A stretch of 18,421 nt of DNA from Peptococcaceae bacterium. Lineage in GTDB: Bacteria > Bacillota > Peptococcia > DRI-13 > UBA5745. The stretch is taken from positions 1 through 18,421 of the forward strand of contig JAISDM010000158.1 of NCBI GenBank assembly GCA_031264885.1. The letters are read 5' to 3'. The translations under genes and the position numbers were made by a program. The notes below the pieces were generated by a model that saw only the letters and a list, made by a program, of their open reading frames with translations, did not search any database and was not told where the DNA came from. Positions 6,513 to 14,014 of this stretch are shown one piece after another. Position 1 is the stretch's first letter. Each line of letters opens with the position of its first letter.

Positions 6513-7406
6513 ATGGCCAAAATAACAAAATCAAAAATTTATGCCAAAGGCTTTGAAATCATGATACAAACGACAGTCAATCAGGCCGACTATATCAGCA
6601 TCACGGATATCGCTAAGTACAAAAGTGACGCGCCGGACGATGTGATCAAGAACTGGCTCAGGAATCGGGAAACCCTTGAATTTCTCGGCTTATGGGAGGA
6701 ACTCAACAATCCCGATTTTAAACCCGTCGAATTCGACGGGTTTAAAAAGGAAGCTGGACGAAACGCTTTTGCGTTATCACCGAAAAAATGGATTGAAACA
6801 ACAAACGCTGTCGGAATGCAATCTAAGTCCGGCAGGTACGGCGGGACATTAGCTCATGTTGATATTGCAATGGAGTTTGCTTCTTGGATTTCGCCGGAGT
6901 TCAAGCTGTATATCATCAAGGAGTATCAGCGTCTCAAAGCTGATGAAAGTCATAGACTGGCTCTGGAGTGGAGCGCGAAACGGGAACTCAGCAAAATCAA
7001 CTATCGTATCCATACCGATGCCATCAGAGAGTACCTGATACCGCCGACGCTTTCGCCGCAACAGATCAACTTTGCCTATGCCGGTGAAGCGGATATGCTG
7101 AACATGGCATTGTTTGGCATGACGGCAAAGCAATGGCGGGAACAAAATCCAGATTTGCCGGGAAACATCCGTGACCATGCCAATATTTATCAGTTGATTG
7201 TCCTCGTCAATCTGGAGAGCATGAACGCGGAACTTATCAAGCAAGGGCATGACCGGAAGAAACGCTTGGCCTATCTCAACAAAATGGCGATTGAGCAAAT
7301 GCGTTCGCTGGCAAACAGCGCCACCGCCCTTCGATTGGATGCCGCTATATCAAAATCTGCTTTGCCGGAAACGAACGAAAACGCGGAAGAAGAAATGGAA
7401 GTGTAA
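6513..7406 (+). CDS. KilA-N domain protein
   Basis: Encodes 297 residues. The KilA-N DNA-binding domain spans about residues 15-140: YISITDIAKY, DVIKNWLRNRETLEFLGLWEELNNP, FKPVEFDGFKKEAG, LSPKKWIETTNAVGM and GGTLAHVDIAMEFASWISPEFKLYIIKEYQRLK. The second half (INYRIHTDAIREYLIP, NIRDHANIYQLIVLVNLESMNAELIKQG) is the extension common in chromosomal KilA-N proteins of Firmicutes and Bacteroidota. KilA-N proteins are known from phages and mobile DNA; the role of this type is not established. A GGGAG element 7 nt before the ATG supports the start. The next gene begins 7 nt after the stop. A perfect 32-bp palindrome lies within the codons for FKPVEFDGF. Confidence 0.85.
   Translation: MAKITKSKIYAKGFEIMIQTTVNQADYISITDIAKYKSDAPDDVIKNWLRNRETLEFLGLWEELNNPDFKPVEFDGFKKEAGRNAFALSPKKWIETTNAVGMQSKSGRYGGTLAHVDIAMEFASWISPEFKLYIIKEYQRLKADESHRLALEWSAKRELSKINYRIHTDAIREYLIPPTLSPQQINFAYAGEADMLNMALFGMTAKQWREQNPDLPGNIRDHANIYQLIVLVNLESMNAELIKQGHDRKKRLAYLNKMAIEQMRSLANSATALRLDAAISKSALPETNENAEEEMEV
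6716..6747. repeat. Perfect 32-bp palindrome inside the KilA-N gene
   Basis: The sequence from TTTTAAACCCGTCGAA at 6716 to its exact reverse complement at 6732-6747 is a gapless palindrome centred on an EcoRI-like GAATTC. It covers the codons for FKPVEFDGFK, a motif that looks conserved in the family, so protein and DNA constraints coincide here. Confidence 0.85.
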
Positions 7407-7413
7407 ATGATCT

Positions 7414-8787
7414 ATGGAAAAAATCGAAAACAATCTCTCTGAAGGCAGTGTGCTCAAAAAATTAGTGATGTTTGCCATCCCTTTTTTGATCTCAAACATC
7501 GTTCAATCGTTCTACAATGTGGCGGATATGCTGGTCGTCGGGAATTTTTGCGGAACGGAAAGCCTGTCGGGCGTTACCATCGGCGGTCAGTTCACCGTTA
7601 TTCTGACCAATGTGATCATCGGACTGTGCGTGGGGGGCACTGTGTTGATCGGCCAGTATGTGGGTTCCAACAGCCGGGAGGCTCTGAAACGCGTGACGGC
7701 GACGCTGATCACACTGTTGCTCATTCTGTCTCTGATCATCATGGTTGTGATGTTGACTTTCAGGGACACGGCGCTGCACCTGATCCGGACTCCCCCGGAA
7801 TCCTATTCGGAAGGCTCCCAGTATTATACGGTTACCATGACCGGCATCGTGTTTATCTTTGCTTATAACGCTCTGAGCGCCATACTGCGGGGCATGGGCG
7901 ATTCAAAGCACCCTTTCTACTTCGTTTTGATCGCGTGTATAACAAACATCATCATGGATCTGGTCTTTGTCTGTGTCTTTGATATGGCGGCTTTCGGCGT
8001 GGGCCTGGCCACGGTTATTTCCCAGGCGCTGAGTGTGTTTCTGTGCGTCGCTTATATGATCCGGAACAAATTCGTATTCGACTTCAAGCCGTCTTCTTTT
8101 CGGATTTACAAGGACCAATTGAAGCTGATCATCCGATTCGGTCTGCCCACCAGCGCGCAAAACGGCGTCATCAGTCTGTCGTTCTTGTTCATTACATCGT
8201 TGGTGAATACTGTGGGCGGCGTCACCGCGTCGGCGGCGGTGGGCGCCTGGGGCCAATTCAACGGCTTTGCTTTTATGCCCACTCAAGCCATCGGCGCTTC
8301 CGTATCCACTATGAGCGCGCAGAATATCGGCGCGGGGCGGTTGGACAGGGCCGTTCAGTCCTGTAAGATCGGGATCGCTTTCGCGGTGCCTATTACCTTT
8401 TTGTTTTTCGTTCTGGTGCGGGTTTTCCCCGCTCAAATCCTGTCTTTGTTCGGGAGAGATCCGGAAATGATCCAGGCCGGCATTACTTATATCAGCGCTT
8501 TCAGTTATGATTTTTTCTTCATCCCGTTTGCTTTTTGCATCAACGGGTTTCTGATCGGCGGCGGTCATACCGTGTATACGCTGATCAACAGCATGGTTTC
8601 TTCGGTGCTGCTGCGGGCGCCGGTGTGCTACTTCTTGGGCGTTGGACTGCACTGGGGGCTTTTTGGCGTCGGATTAGGCGCGCCTGTGGCCAGCGTCGGC
8701 GCGATGGTGATGACCGTTGTGTACCTTATGTCCGGCAAATGGAGAGAGAACGCGGTCCAATCTTCGTCTTCCGGCGTCGAAATATAA
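7414..8787 (+). CDS. MATE family multidrug efflux transporter
   Basis: Encodes 457 residues with about 12 hydrophobic segments, the normal MATE size. Family motifs are visible: ISNIVQSFYNVADMLVVGNFCG in the first helix region, GQYVGSNSREALKR, AILRGMGDSKHPFYFVLIACITNIIMDLVFV, and in the second half GVTASAAVGAWGQFNGFAFMPTQAIGASVSTMSAQNIGAGRLDRA. It should be an inner-membrane Na+- or H+-driven exporter of organic cations or drugs. It starts 7 nt after the KilA-N stop, with GGAAG about 12 nt upstream, suggesting translation in the same transcript. The substrate cannot be told from sequence. No terminator is visible before the URO-D gene 68 nt downstream. Confidence 0.93.
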   Translation: MEKIENNLSEGSVLKKLVMFAIPFLISNIVQSFYNVADMLVVGNFCGTESLSGVTIGGQFTVILTNVIIGLCVGGTVLIGQYVGSNSREALKRVTATLITLLLILSLIIMVVMLTFRDTALHLIRTPPESYSEGSQYYTVTMTGIVFIFAYNALSAILRGMGDSKHPFYFVLIACITNIIMDLVFVCVFDMAAFGVGLATVISQALSVFLCVAYMIRNKFVFDFKPSSFRIYKDQLKLIIRFGLPTSAQNGVISLSFLFITSLVNTVGGVTASAAVGAWGQFNGFAFMPTQAIGASVSTMSAQNIGAGRLDRAVQSCKIGIAFAVPITFLFFVLVRVFPAQILSLFGRDPEMIQAGITYISAFSYDFFFIPFAFCINGFLIGGGHTVYTLINSMVSSVLLRAPVCYFLGVGLHWGLFGVGLGAPVASVGAMVMTVVYLMSGKWRENAVQSSSSGVEI

Positions 8788-8855
8788 GGGCTTGCTGTAT
8801 CTCATTCATAAGGCCGGCGGCGGATTTATTTTAATAAAACGAGGAGGAAAAGAAG

Positions 8856-9878
8856 ATGATCACGGAAAAAGACAATTATTTAATGCTTCTGCGGGGAGAG
8901 GTTCCGGAATGGGTGCCAAGCTACTCCTTCGGGCCGATGCCTGGCGCGACGAGACCGGTGGCAAACCATATGTTCTCGCCTCCGCTGGTCAACGATCACC
9001 GTATGCGCGGCGGCGGACGCGACATCTGGGGCGTGAACTATGTGCCCACCGAATCCACGGACAACGCGCTCATCCCGGACAACAGCGAATTCATCCTCCC
9101 TCTCGACGATCTGACAAAGTGGCGGGACATCATCAAGGCGCCCGATATATCGGGAATTGACTGGGAGGGTGAGGTAAAAAAACAAATTGAGCGTTCGGGC
9201 ATCGACCGCAAGCAGACGGCCATGGCGCTCAATCTGCATTTCGGCTATTTCCAGCATCTCATGTCGTTCATGGGTTTTGAGGACGGCTTGCTTGCCTTCT
9301 ATGAAGAACCGGACGAGGTCAAGGAACTGCTGGATTACCTCAGCGAGTTCTATATGACGGTGGCCGACCATGTCATTGATCTCTTCAAGCCGGATATTCT
9401 CTCCTTCATGGACGACACCGCCGCGTGGAACAGTTCGTTCATATCCGCGGATATGTACAGGGAGTTTATCTTGCCTCACCACGAAAAATGGGCCAAACGC
9501 GGCAGGGAGCGCGGCCTGATTATGACCATGCACAACTGCGGCAAGTGCGATAATATAGTCGATATGCTTGTGGAAATGGGCATCAGCGAGTGGGATCCGG
9601 CGCAAACCAGCAACGACATCGAAGCCGTCCAAAAGAAACATGGCAATAAGCTGGTCATAGCCGGCGCCTGGGATGCCCGCGGCAGGCTGCTTGCCGACGA
9701 TGTGACCGATGAGGAACTGCGTCAGTCCGTACGCGATACGATGGACAAATACGCCGTGGACGGCGGTTTCTGCTGGTGCGGAGGATTTCTGTCCGCGTCG
9801 GGGGACGAGGAGATGAAACGCAGGAACAAGATCGTACACGCCGAGGTCTACGAATACGGACATAACTTCTATAAGTAA
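8856..9878 (+). CDS. URO-D family protein, corrinoid methyltransferase (MtaA/MtbA)-like
   Basis: Encodes 340 residues preceded by a strong GAGGAGG 8 nt before ATG. The fold is that of uroporphyrinogen decarboxylase, but the active site looks like the cobalamin-dependent methyltransferase branch: His226-x-Cys228 in TMHNCGKC, followed by a distal Cys306/Cys308 in GGFCWCGG, consistent with the zinc-binding HxC...C pattern that activates coenzyme M or another thiol. DDTAAWNSSFISADMYREFILPHHEKWA and the SEWDPAQTSNDI strand are typical of this subgroup. Heme synthesis is unlikely, since no other heme gene is nearby. It is the first gene of a likely operon with the glycerol-dehydrogenase-like enzyme and the ABC transporter. 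Its methyl donor and acceptor are unknown. Confidence 0.85.
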   Translation: MITEKDNYLMLLRGEVPEWVPSYSFGPMPGATRPVANHMFSPPLVNDHRMRGGGRDIWGVNYVPTESTDNALIPDNSEFILPLDDLTKWRDIIKAPDISGIDWEGEVKKQIERSGIDRKQTAMALNLHFGYFQHLMSFMGFEDGLLAFYEEPDEVKELLDYLSEFYMTVADHVIDLFKPDILSFMDDTAAWNSSFISADMYREFILPHHEKWAKRGRERGLIMTMHNCGKCDNIVDMLVEMGISEWDPAQTSNDIEAVQKKHGNKLVIAGAWDARGRLLADDVTDEELRQSVRDTMDKYAVDGGFCWCGGFLSASGDEEMKRRNKIVHAEVYEYGHNFYK

Positions 9879-9917
9879 TAAAGTTCCTTGAACAGCGGCG
9901 CGGGGAATAGAATAAAC

Positions 9918-9924
9918 GGAGGGG
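9918..9924 (+). promoter_or_regulatory. Ribosome binding site deciding the dehydrogenase start at 9930
   Basis: GGAGGGG is followed by 5 nt and ATG at 9930. The in-frame ATG at 9888 has no such site and would add 14 residues outside the family start. Confidence 0.75.
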
Positions 9925-9929
9925 AAACG

Positions 9930-11033
9930 ATGCAGATATTTGGGGCTTGCAACCGGTATGTGCAGGGCTATGGCGCCTTGGGGGAATTGAAAAAATATAC
10001 CGGATTCATGGGAAAAACTTTTTTCATCATGGCCAGCAAAAACAGACTCCGCGCCCTTGAGAACACGGTGCGGGAGGCGATGGGGTCCGACCTGGAACTC
10101 GTCTTCTTCGAGTTCGGCGGCGAGTGCAGCTGGGAGGAAATCAGGAAGGCGGAGAAAGCCGCGAAGGCGGCGGGCGCGGACGCCGTTTTCGGGATCGGCG
10201 GGGGCAAGGCGGCGGACGCCGCGAAAGTCGTGGCGCATCTGCTCCGGACACCCGTCGTGATCATTCCCACCATAGCGGCCAGCGACGCCTCCACCAGCGC
10301 GGCTTCCCTCATATACAACGCCCAGGGAACGGTGGAGGAGGTACTCAATTTTCCCCGGAGCCCAGAGCTTGTCCTCGTGGACACGCGGGTGCTGATCGAG
10401 GCGCCGGTGCGCTTGTTTGTGGCGGGCATGGGCGACGCGCTCTCCACATACGTAGGCGCTAAGGTTTGTCAGGATAATTTCGTCGATAACCACTTCGGCG
10501 GCAAGGGCACGCAGACCGCGCTGGCCATCGCCAGGCTGTCTTATGACACGCTCCTGGGGCTTGGCCGCCAGGCTAAGGCCGCCGCCGACGCCCGCGCCGT
10601 CACGGACGCCTACAACAGGATCGTGGAGGTCAACATCCTCATGAGCGGACTCGGCTTCGAGAACAACGGGAGCGCTTCGGACCATTCCTTCTATTTTGGC
10701 GCGCTCGCGCTGCCCGGGCGCGAGGAATACGTATTCCACGGCGAGGGCGTCGCGTTCTCCACCTGCTGCCAGATGGTCATGCAGGGGGCAAGCGACGGGG
10801 AACTCGACGAAGTGTACAGCTTTTGTCTGGATGTGGGCCTGCCCATAACCCTCGGCGACATGCGCCTGACGGATCTTACCGAGGAGGAGTATGCCCTGAT
10901 GACCGAGGAGACACTGCGCCAGCAGTTCGTGTCCGCGCACCCCTTCGAGGTCACGTTTGAAAAAGTATACGGCGCCTACAAAACCGCGGACGCCATAGGG
11001 CATATGTACAAAAAAGGCGGCAGACTGATTTAA
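9930..11033 (+). CDS. Iron/zinc-type polyol dehydrogenase, glycerol dehydrogenase-like
   Basis: Encodes 367 residues, the usual glycerol dehydrogenase length. The NAD-binding half shows GIGGGKAADAAKVVA (88-102) and VVIIPTIAASDASTSAASLIYN (109-130). The three expected zinc ligands are present: Asp169 in AGMGDALST, His252 in ASDHSFYFG and His270 in YVFHGEGVAF. The family oxidises glycerol or related vicinal diols with NAD+, or runs the reverse reaction. The setting between a URO-D protein and a sugar-type importer suggests it acts on the imported compound or a breakdown product, rather than on glycerol itself. It follows the URO-D gene by 51 nt and is followed directly by a hairpin repeat array. 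Confidence 0.88.
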   Translation: MQIFGACNRYVQGYGALGELKKYTGFMGKTFFIMASKNRLRALENTVREAMGSDLELVFFEFGGECSWEEIRKAEKAAKAAGADAVFGIGGGKAADAAKVVAHLLRTPVVIIPTIAASDASTSAASLIYNAQGTVEEVLNFPRSPELVLVDTRVLIEAPVRLFVAGMGDALSTYVGAKVCQDNFVDNHFGGKGTQTALAIARLSYDTLLGLGRQAKAAADARAVTDAYNRIVEVNILMSGLGFENNGSASDHSFYFGALALPGREEYVFHGEGVAFSTCCQMVMQGASDGELDEVYSFCLDVGLPITLGDMRLTDLTEEEYALMTEETLRQQFVSAHPFEVTFEKVYGAYKTADAIGHMYKKGGRLI

Positions 11034-11036
11034 ACC

Positions 11037-11353
11037 ATGGCGCATCCGTGTAGGGGCGGCATCCTGCGCCCGTCCTTGGCAGGCGCAGAAACGGCGCATC
11101 CGTAGGGGCGGCATCCTGCCGCCCGCCCTTGACAGGCGCAGAAACAGCGCGTCCGTAGGGGCGGCATTCTGCCGCCCGCCCTTGACAGGCGCAGGAACAG
11201 CGCATCCGTAGGGGCGGCATCCTGCCGCCCGCCTTTGACAGGCGCAGGAACGGCGCATCCGTAGGGGCGGCATCCTGCCGCCCGCCTTTGACAGGCGCAG
11301 GAATGGCGCGTCTGCGGGCGGCATCTTGCCGCCCGCCCTTGACGGACGCCGGA
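11037..11353 (+). repeat. Tandem array of six 52-53-bp hairpin units
   Basis: The core GTAGGGGCGGCAT starts at 11050, 11102, 11155, 11208 and 11261, and a variant core (GCGGGCGGCATCTTGCC) starts at 11314. Spacings are 52, 53, 53, 53 and 53 bp. Each unit contains a GGGCGGCA/TGCCGCCC stem (the first is missing one G-C step) followed by CTTGACAGGCGCAGGAACRG. Units differ at few positions. The array begins 4 nt after the dehydrogenase stop and ends about 8 nt before the ribosome binding site of the ABC ATPase. It is too regular and spacer-free for CRISPR. In RNA it would be a row of hairpins that could slow exonucleases or tune downstream expression. Confidence 0.9.
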
Positions 11354-11360
11354 ATATGCA

Positions 11361-11367
11361 GAGGAGG
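11361..11367 (+). promoter_or_regulatory. Ribosome binding site deciding the TTG start of the ABC ATPase
   Basis: GAGGAGG is followed by 7 nt and TTG at 11375. Upstream in-frame starts lie inside the repeat array and the next ATG (11426) has no comparable site. Confidence 0.75.
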
Positions 11368-11374
11368 AAAGCAG

Positions 11375-12901
11375 TTGTCGGAGCAAGCGGCCGGTTTGCC
11401 GGCGGATCAGGGTTATAAGATTGAGATGCGGAATATCCACAAAAGCTTTGGCGGCGTCCACGCGCTGAAGGACGTCAGCCTGCGCGTGCGGCCGGGGGAG
11501 ATTCACGCTCTGTTGGGCGAGAACGGCGCCGGGAAATCGACTCTTATGAAGATACTCTCCGGCGCCTACAGCCTCGACAGCGGCAGCATATGGATCGACG
11601 GCGCCGAGGTCGGCATAAACAGCCCCAAGGCGGGCATCGCGCTGGGCGTGTCGATCATCTATCAGGAGCTGGCGCTGATGGGGGATCTCACCGCAGCGGA
11701 AAATATTTTTATCGACAACCTGAACGACGGGCGCGGACTCATCCACTGGAAGCGGCTGCGCGCCAAAACCCAGGAAGTGCTGAACGATCTGGGCTTCGGG
11801 CAGATCCAGCCCTCGAGCCAGGTCTCCGAACTCAGCATCGCCTACCAGCAGGTGGTGGAGATATGCAGGGCGCTCTCGCGAAACTCATCTATCCTTGTGC
11901 TGGACGAGCCCACCGCCGTTCTCTCCACCCATGAGGCGGAGCAGCTCTTTACCTTGCTGGGCAGACTGAGCGCCAGCGGCGTGGCCATTATTTACATATC
12001 CCACCGCCTGGAAGAGATCTTAAAAATCTGCGACAGGGCCACCGTCCTCCGGGACGGCGAGAACGTCGCCAGCGTCGAGATCAAGGATGTGGACGAGCAA
12101 AAGCTTGTCAACATGATGATCGGCCGGGATCCGCAGAATTATTTCCCGGAGCGCGAGAGGGCCATCGGCGAGGTCGTCTTTGAGGCGGACGGCATCTGCC
12201 GGGGCGACGCCGTCCGCAACGTATCCTTTCATGTCCGCGCGGGCGAGGTGTTTGGCATCTCCGGTCTTGTGGGCGCGGGACGGACCGAAACCGTGATGGC
12301 CATACTCGGCGAGGATAAGCGCGATTCCGGAACCGTCAGGGTAAACGGCCGGGCCATCAAGATGCGCTCCCCCATCGACGCCAGAAAGGCGGGCGTCTCC
12401 CTTTTGACCGAAGACCGCAAGACACAGGGCGTTCTGCTGGATCTTCCGATACTGTACAACATCTCCCTGTGCGCGCTGAAGGCACTGAGCGGCCCTGGGG
12501 GCGTCATAAATCGCAAGAAGGAACGGCAGGCCGCCGGCGTACTCGTGGATAAGCTCCGGATCAAAATCGGCAGCCTGGACGACGATTGTTCGAGCCTTTC
12601 CGGGGGCAACCAGCAAAAAGTTTCCATATCCAAACTCCTGGGCTCGGGCAGCCGCATTCTGCTGTTTGACGAGCCGACGCGGGGCGTGGACGTGGGAGCG
12701 AAAATTGAGATATACAAAATCATAAGCGAGCTTGTGAGCGAGGGCTACGCCATCATTATGATCTCCTCGGAGATGCCGGAGATCATCGGCATGTGCGACC
12801 GGGTCGCCGTTATGCGCGGCGGCAGGATCGTGGGAGAACTCGACCGGGCGGAACTCTGCGAGCAGAGCTTAATCAATCTTTCAATGGGGGTAAACGGCTG
12901 A
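11375..12901 (+). CDS. Sugar-type ABC transporter ATP-binding protein (RbsA/MglA-like)
   Basis: Encodes 508 residues from TTG, close to the usual length of about 500, with two ATPase halves. Half one has Walker A GENGAGKST (48-56), signature LSIAYQQ (153-159), Walker B ILVLDEPT (173-180) and H-loop His210. Half two has the degenerate P-loop GLVGAGRTE (297-305) typical of this family, LSGGNQQ (408-414) and ILLFDEPTRGVDVG (428-441). It powers uptake of a monosaccharide or similar compound through the permease encoded next, whose ATG overlaps this stop as TGATG. The sugar cannot be read from the ATPase. The upstream hairpin array may set its level relative to the two enzymes in front. Confidence 0.93.
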   Translation: MSEQAAGLPADQGYKIEMRNIHKSFGGVHALKDVSLRVRPGEIHALLGENGAGKSTLMKILSGAYSLDSGSIWIDGAEVGINSPKAGIALGVSIIYQELALMGDLTAAENIFIDNLNDGRGLIHWKRLRAKTQEVLNDLGFGQIQPSSQVSELSIAYQQVVEICRALSRNSSILVLDEPTAVLSTHEAEQLFTLLGRLSASGVAIIYISHRLEEILKICDRATVLRDGENVASVEIKDVDEQKLVNMMIGRDPQNYFPERERAIGEVVFEADGICRGDAVRNVSFHVRAGEVFGISGLVGAGRTETVMAILGEDKRDSGTVRVNGRAIKMRSPIDARKAGVSLLTEDRKTQGVLLDLPILYNISLCALKALSGPGGVINRKKERQAAGVLVDKLRIKIGSLDDDCSSLSGGNQQKVSISKLLGSGSRILLFDEPTRGVDVGAKIEIYKIISELVSEGYAIIMISSEMPEIIGMCDRVAVMRGGRIVGELDRAELCEQSLINLSMGVNG

Positions 12902-13899
12902 TGAAGTGGGAACGACTGGGAAAGAGGAACATATCGCGGTTTCTGCAAACGTACAGCTGCTTCATTATTCTTCTGGGCCTGATCATCGTCTCCGGCGCCT
13001 TGTCGGACAAGTTTTTGTCTCAGCAAAACATCTTTAATGTTCTGCGCCAGCAGGCCCACATCGCGATTCTGGCGCTGGGCGCTCTCATTGTCATACTCAC
13101 CGGCGGCATAGACCTGTCGTCGGGAGCGATACTGGGCATAAGCAATGTTTTCGTGGCTTATTTCATCACAAATCTGGCGCTCGACTCCATGGGGGGCGCC
13201 GCGATATCCATAATCACGGCGATCCTCGCCGGCGGGCTGGCGGGTTTTATCAACGGACTGCTGATCGCGTATCTGAGTATGCCGGCCTTCATAGCCACGC
13301 TGGCGTCGATGACCATGCTGCGCGGCGTGGCGCTGGTCATGACAAACGGGACGCCCATAAGGCCGCCCGTTGATCCCCTTGCGAACCCGGGCAGCTTCGC
13401 GCTGTTCCGCTTCGGGCAGGATTCGGATCCCCTGATCGGGATGCCCTGGCCGGTATGGGTGACCGTCGTCATCGTCGCTTTTTTCTGGTTCCTTATGAAA
13501 TACACGACGTTCGGACGCCTCACCATGGCCACGGGAAGCAACGAGGACGCCACCCGTCTGGCCGGAATCAACGTCAAAATGTACAAAACCGCCGCCTATA
13601 CCCTGTGCGGACTCCTCGCCGGCGTCGCCGGCGTGCTGCTGGCCGCCCGGGCCGGTATCGCGATACCGGCCGCCGGCTCGGGGCAGGAATTGACCTCGAT
13701 AGCCGCGGTCGTCATAGGAGGCGCCTCACTCAGCGGCGGCAGCGGCAAGGTCGCGAACACCATCGTGGGCGTGTTTATACTGGCGCTTATCGGCAACATC
13801 ATGACGCTTCTCGCCATCCCCGCCTATCCCCAGCAGATCATAGAGGGCGCCATCATCATCGCGGCAGTCTTCCTGAACCGCGGGAAAAAGAAGAAGTAA
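12901..13899 (+). CDS. Sugar-type ABC transporter permease (RbsC-like)
   Basis: Encodes 332 residues starting at the ATG that overlaps the ATPase stop by one base (TGATG), with GGGGG 11 nt upstream; a longer in-frame extension into the ATPase gene is not needed. There are about 8-10 hydrophobic segments. The signature region ALGALIVILTGGIDLSSGAILGISN and the later GSNEDATRLAGINV and GGASLSGGSGKVANTIVG motifs are those of the RbsC/MglC permease family. It forms the membrane channel with the preceding ATPase, and the partner binding protein is most likely the lipoprotein encoded convergently at 14015-15370. The gene ends 5 nt before a long perfect hairpin. Confidence 0.93.
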   Translation: MKWERLGKRNISRFLQTYSCFIILLGLIIVSGALSDKFLSQQNIFNVLRQQAHIAILALGALIVILTGGIDLSSGAILGISNVFVAYFITNLALDSMGGAAISIITAILAGGLAGFINGLLIAYLSMPAFIATLASMTMLRGVALVMTNGTPIRPPVDPLANPGSFALFRFGQDSDPLIGMPWPVWVTVVIVAFFWFLMKYTTFGRLTMATGSNEDATRLAGINVKMYKTAAYTLCGLLAGVAGVLLAARAGIAIPAAGSGQELTSIAAVVIGGASLSGGSGKVANTIVGVFILALIGNIMTLLAIPAYPQQIIEGAIIIAAVFLNRGKKKK

Positions 13900-13903
13900 A
13901 AAA

Positions 13904-13970
13904 AGAGCAGTCAAAGAAAAAAGAGACGGGCGGCAGAATGCCGCCCGTCTCTTTTTTCTTTGACTGCTCT
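13904..13970. terminator. Two-way intrinsic terminator: 67-nt perfect hairpin
   Basis: Two exactly complementary 32-nt arms (starting AGAGCAGTCAAAG and ending CTTTGACTGCTCT) surround a 3-nt GAA loop. The inner GC-rich stem GAGACGGGCGGCA/TGCCGCCCGTCTC is followed by TTTTTT on both strands, because the A and T tracts are part of the stem. It therefore can stop transcription from the permease on the plus strand and from the binding-protein gene on the minus strand. Its centre is a copy of the dispersed GGCGGCATTCTGCCGCC repeat. Confidence 0.9.
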
Positions 13971-13980
13971 CCTGGGAGTA

Positions 13981-14010
13981 CCGTAGGGGCGGCATTCTGC
14001 CGCCCGTCCT
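13981..14010 (+). repeat. Dispersed GGGGCGGCATTCTGCCGCCC hairpin repeat
   Basis: CCGTAGGGGCGGCATTCTGC followed by CGCCCGTCCT has the same core as the tandem array and the copy at 4339. It lies between the long hairpin and the stop of the binding-protein gene. Confidence 0.8.
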
Positions 14011-14014
14011 GGTT

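Noticed and set aside
8856..9878. Heme biosynthesis uroporphyrinogen decarboxylase (hemE)
   Set aside because: The HxC...C cysteines and the transporter/dehydrogenase context point to the methyltransferase-like branch, and no heme genes are nearby.
8880..11324. 814-codon minus-strand open frame
   Set aside because: It lies antisense to two well-supported enzyme genes and its start is translated hairpin array; the protein has no recognisable domain. It reflects GC-rich codon bias on the sense strand.
11128..11345. Repeated TTGACA/TTGACG as -35 boxes of serial promoters
   Set aside because: The hexamers at a 17-nt distance (TCCGTA or similar) do not resemble a -10 in any unit; the motif is part of the repeat.
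11037..11353. CRISPR array
   Set aside because: Units are head-to-tail copies of the whole 53 bp with no variable spacers, and no cas genes are present.
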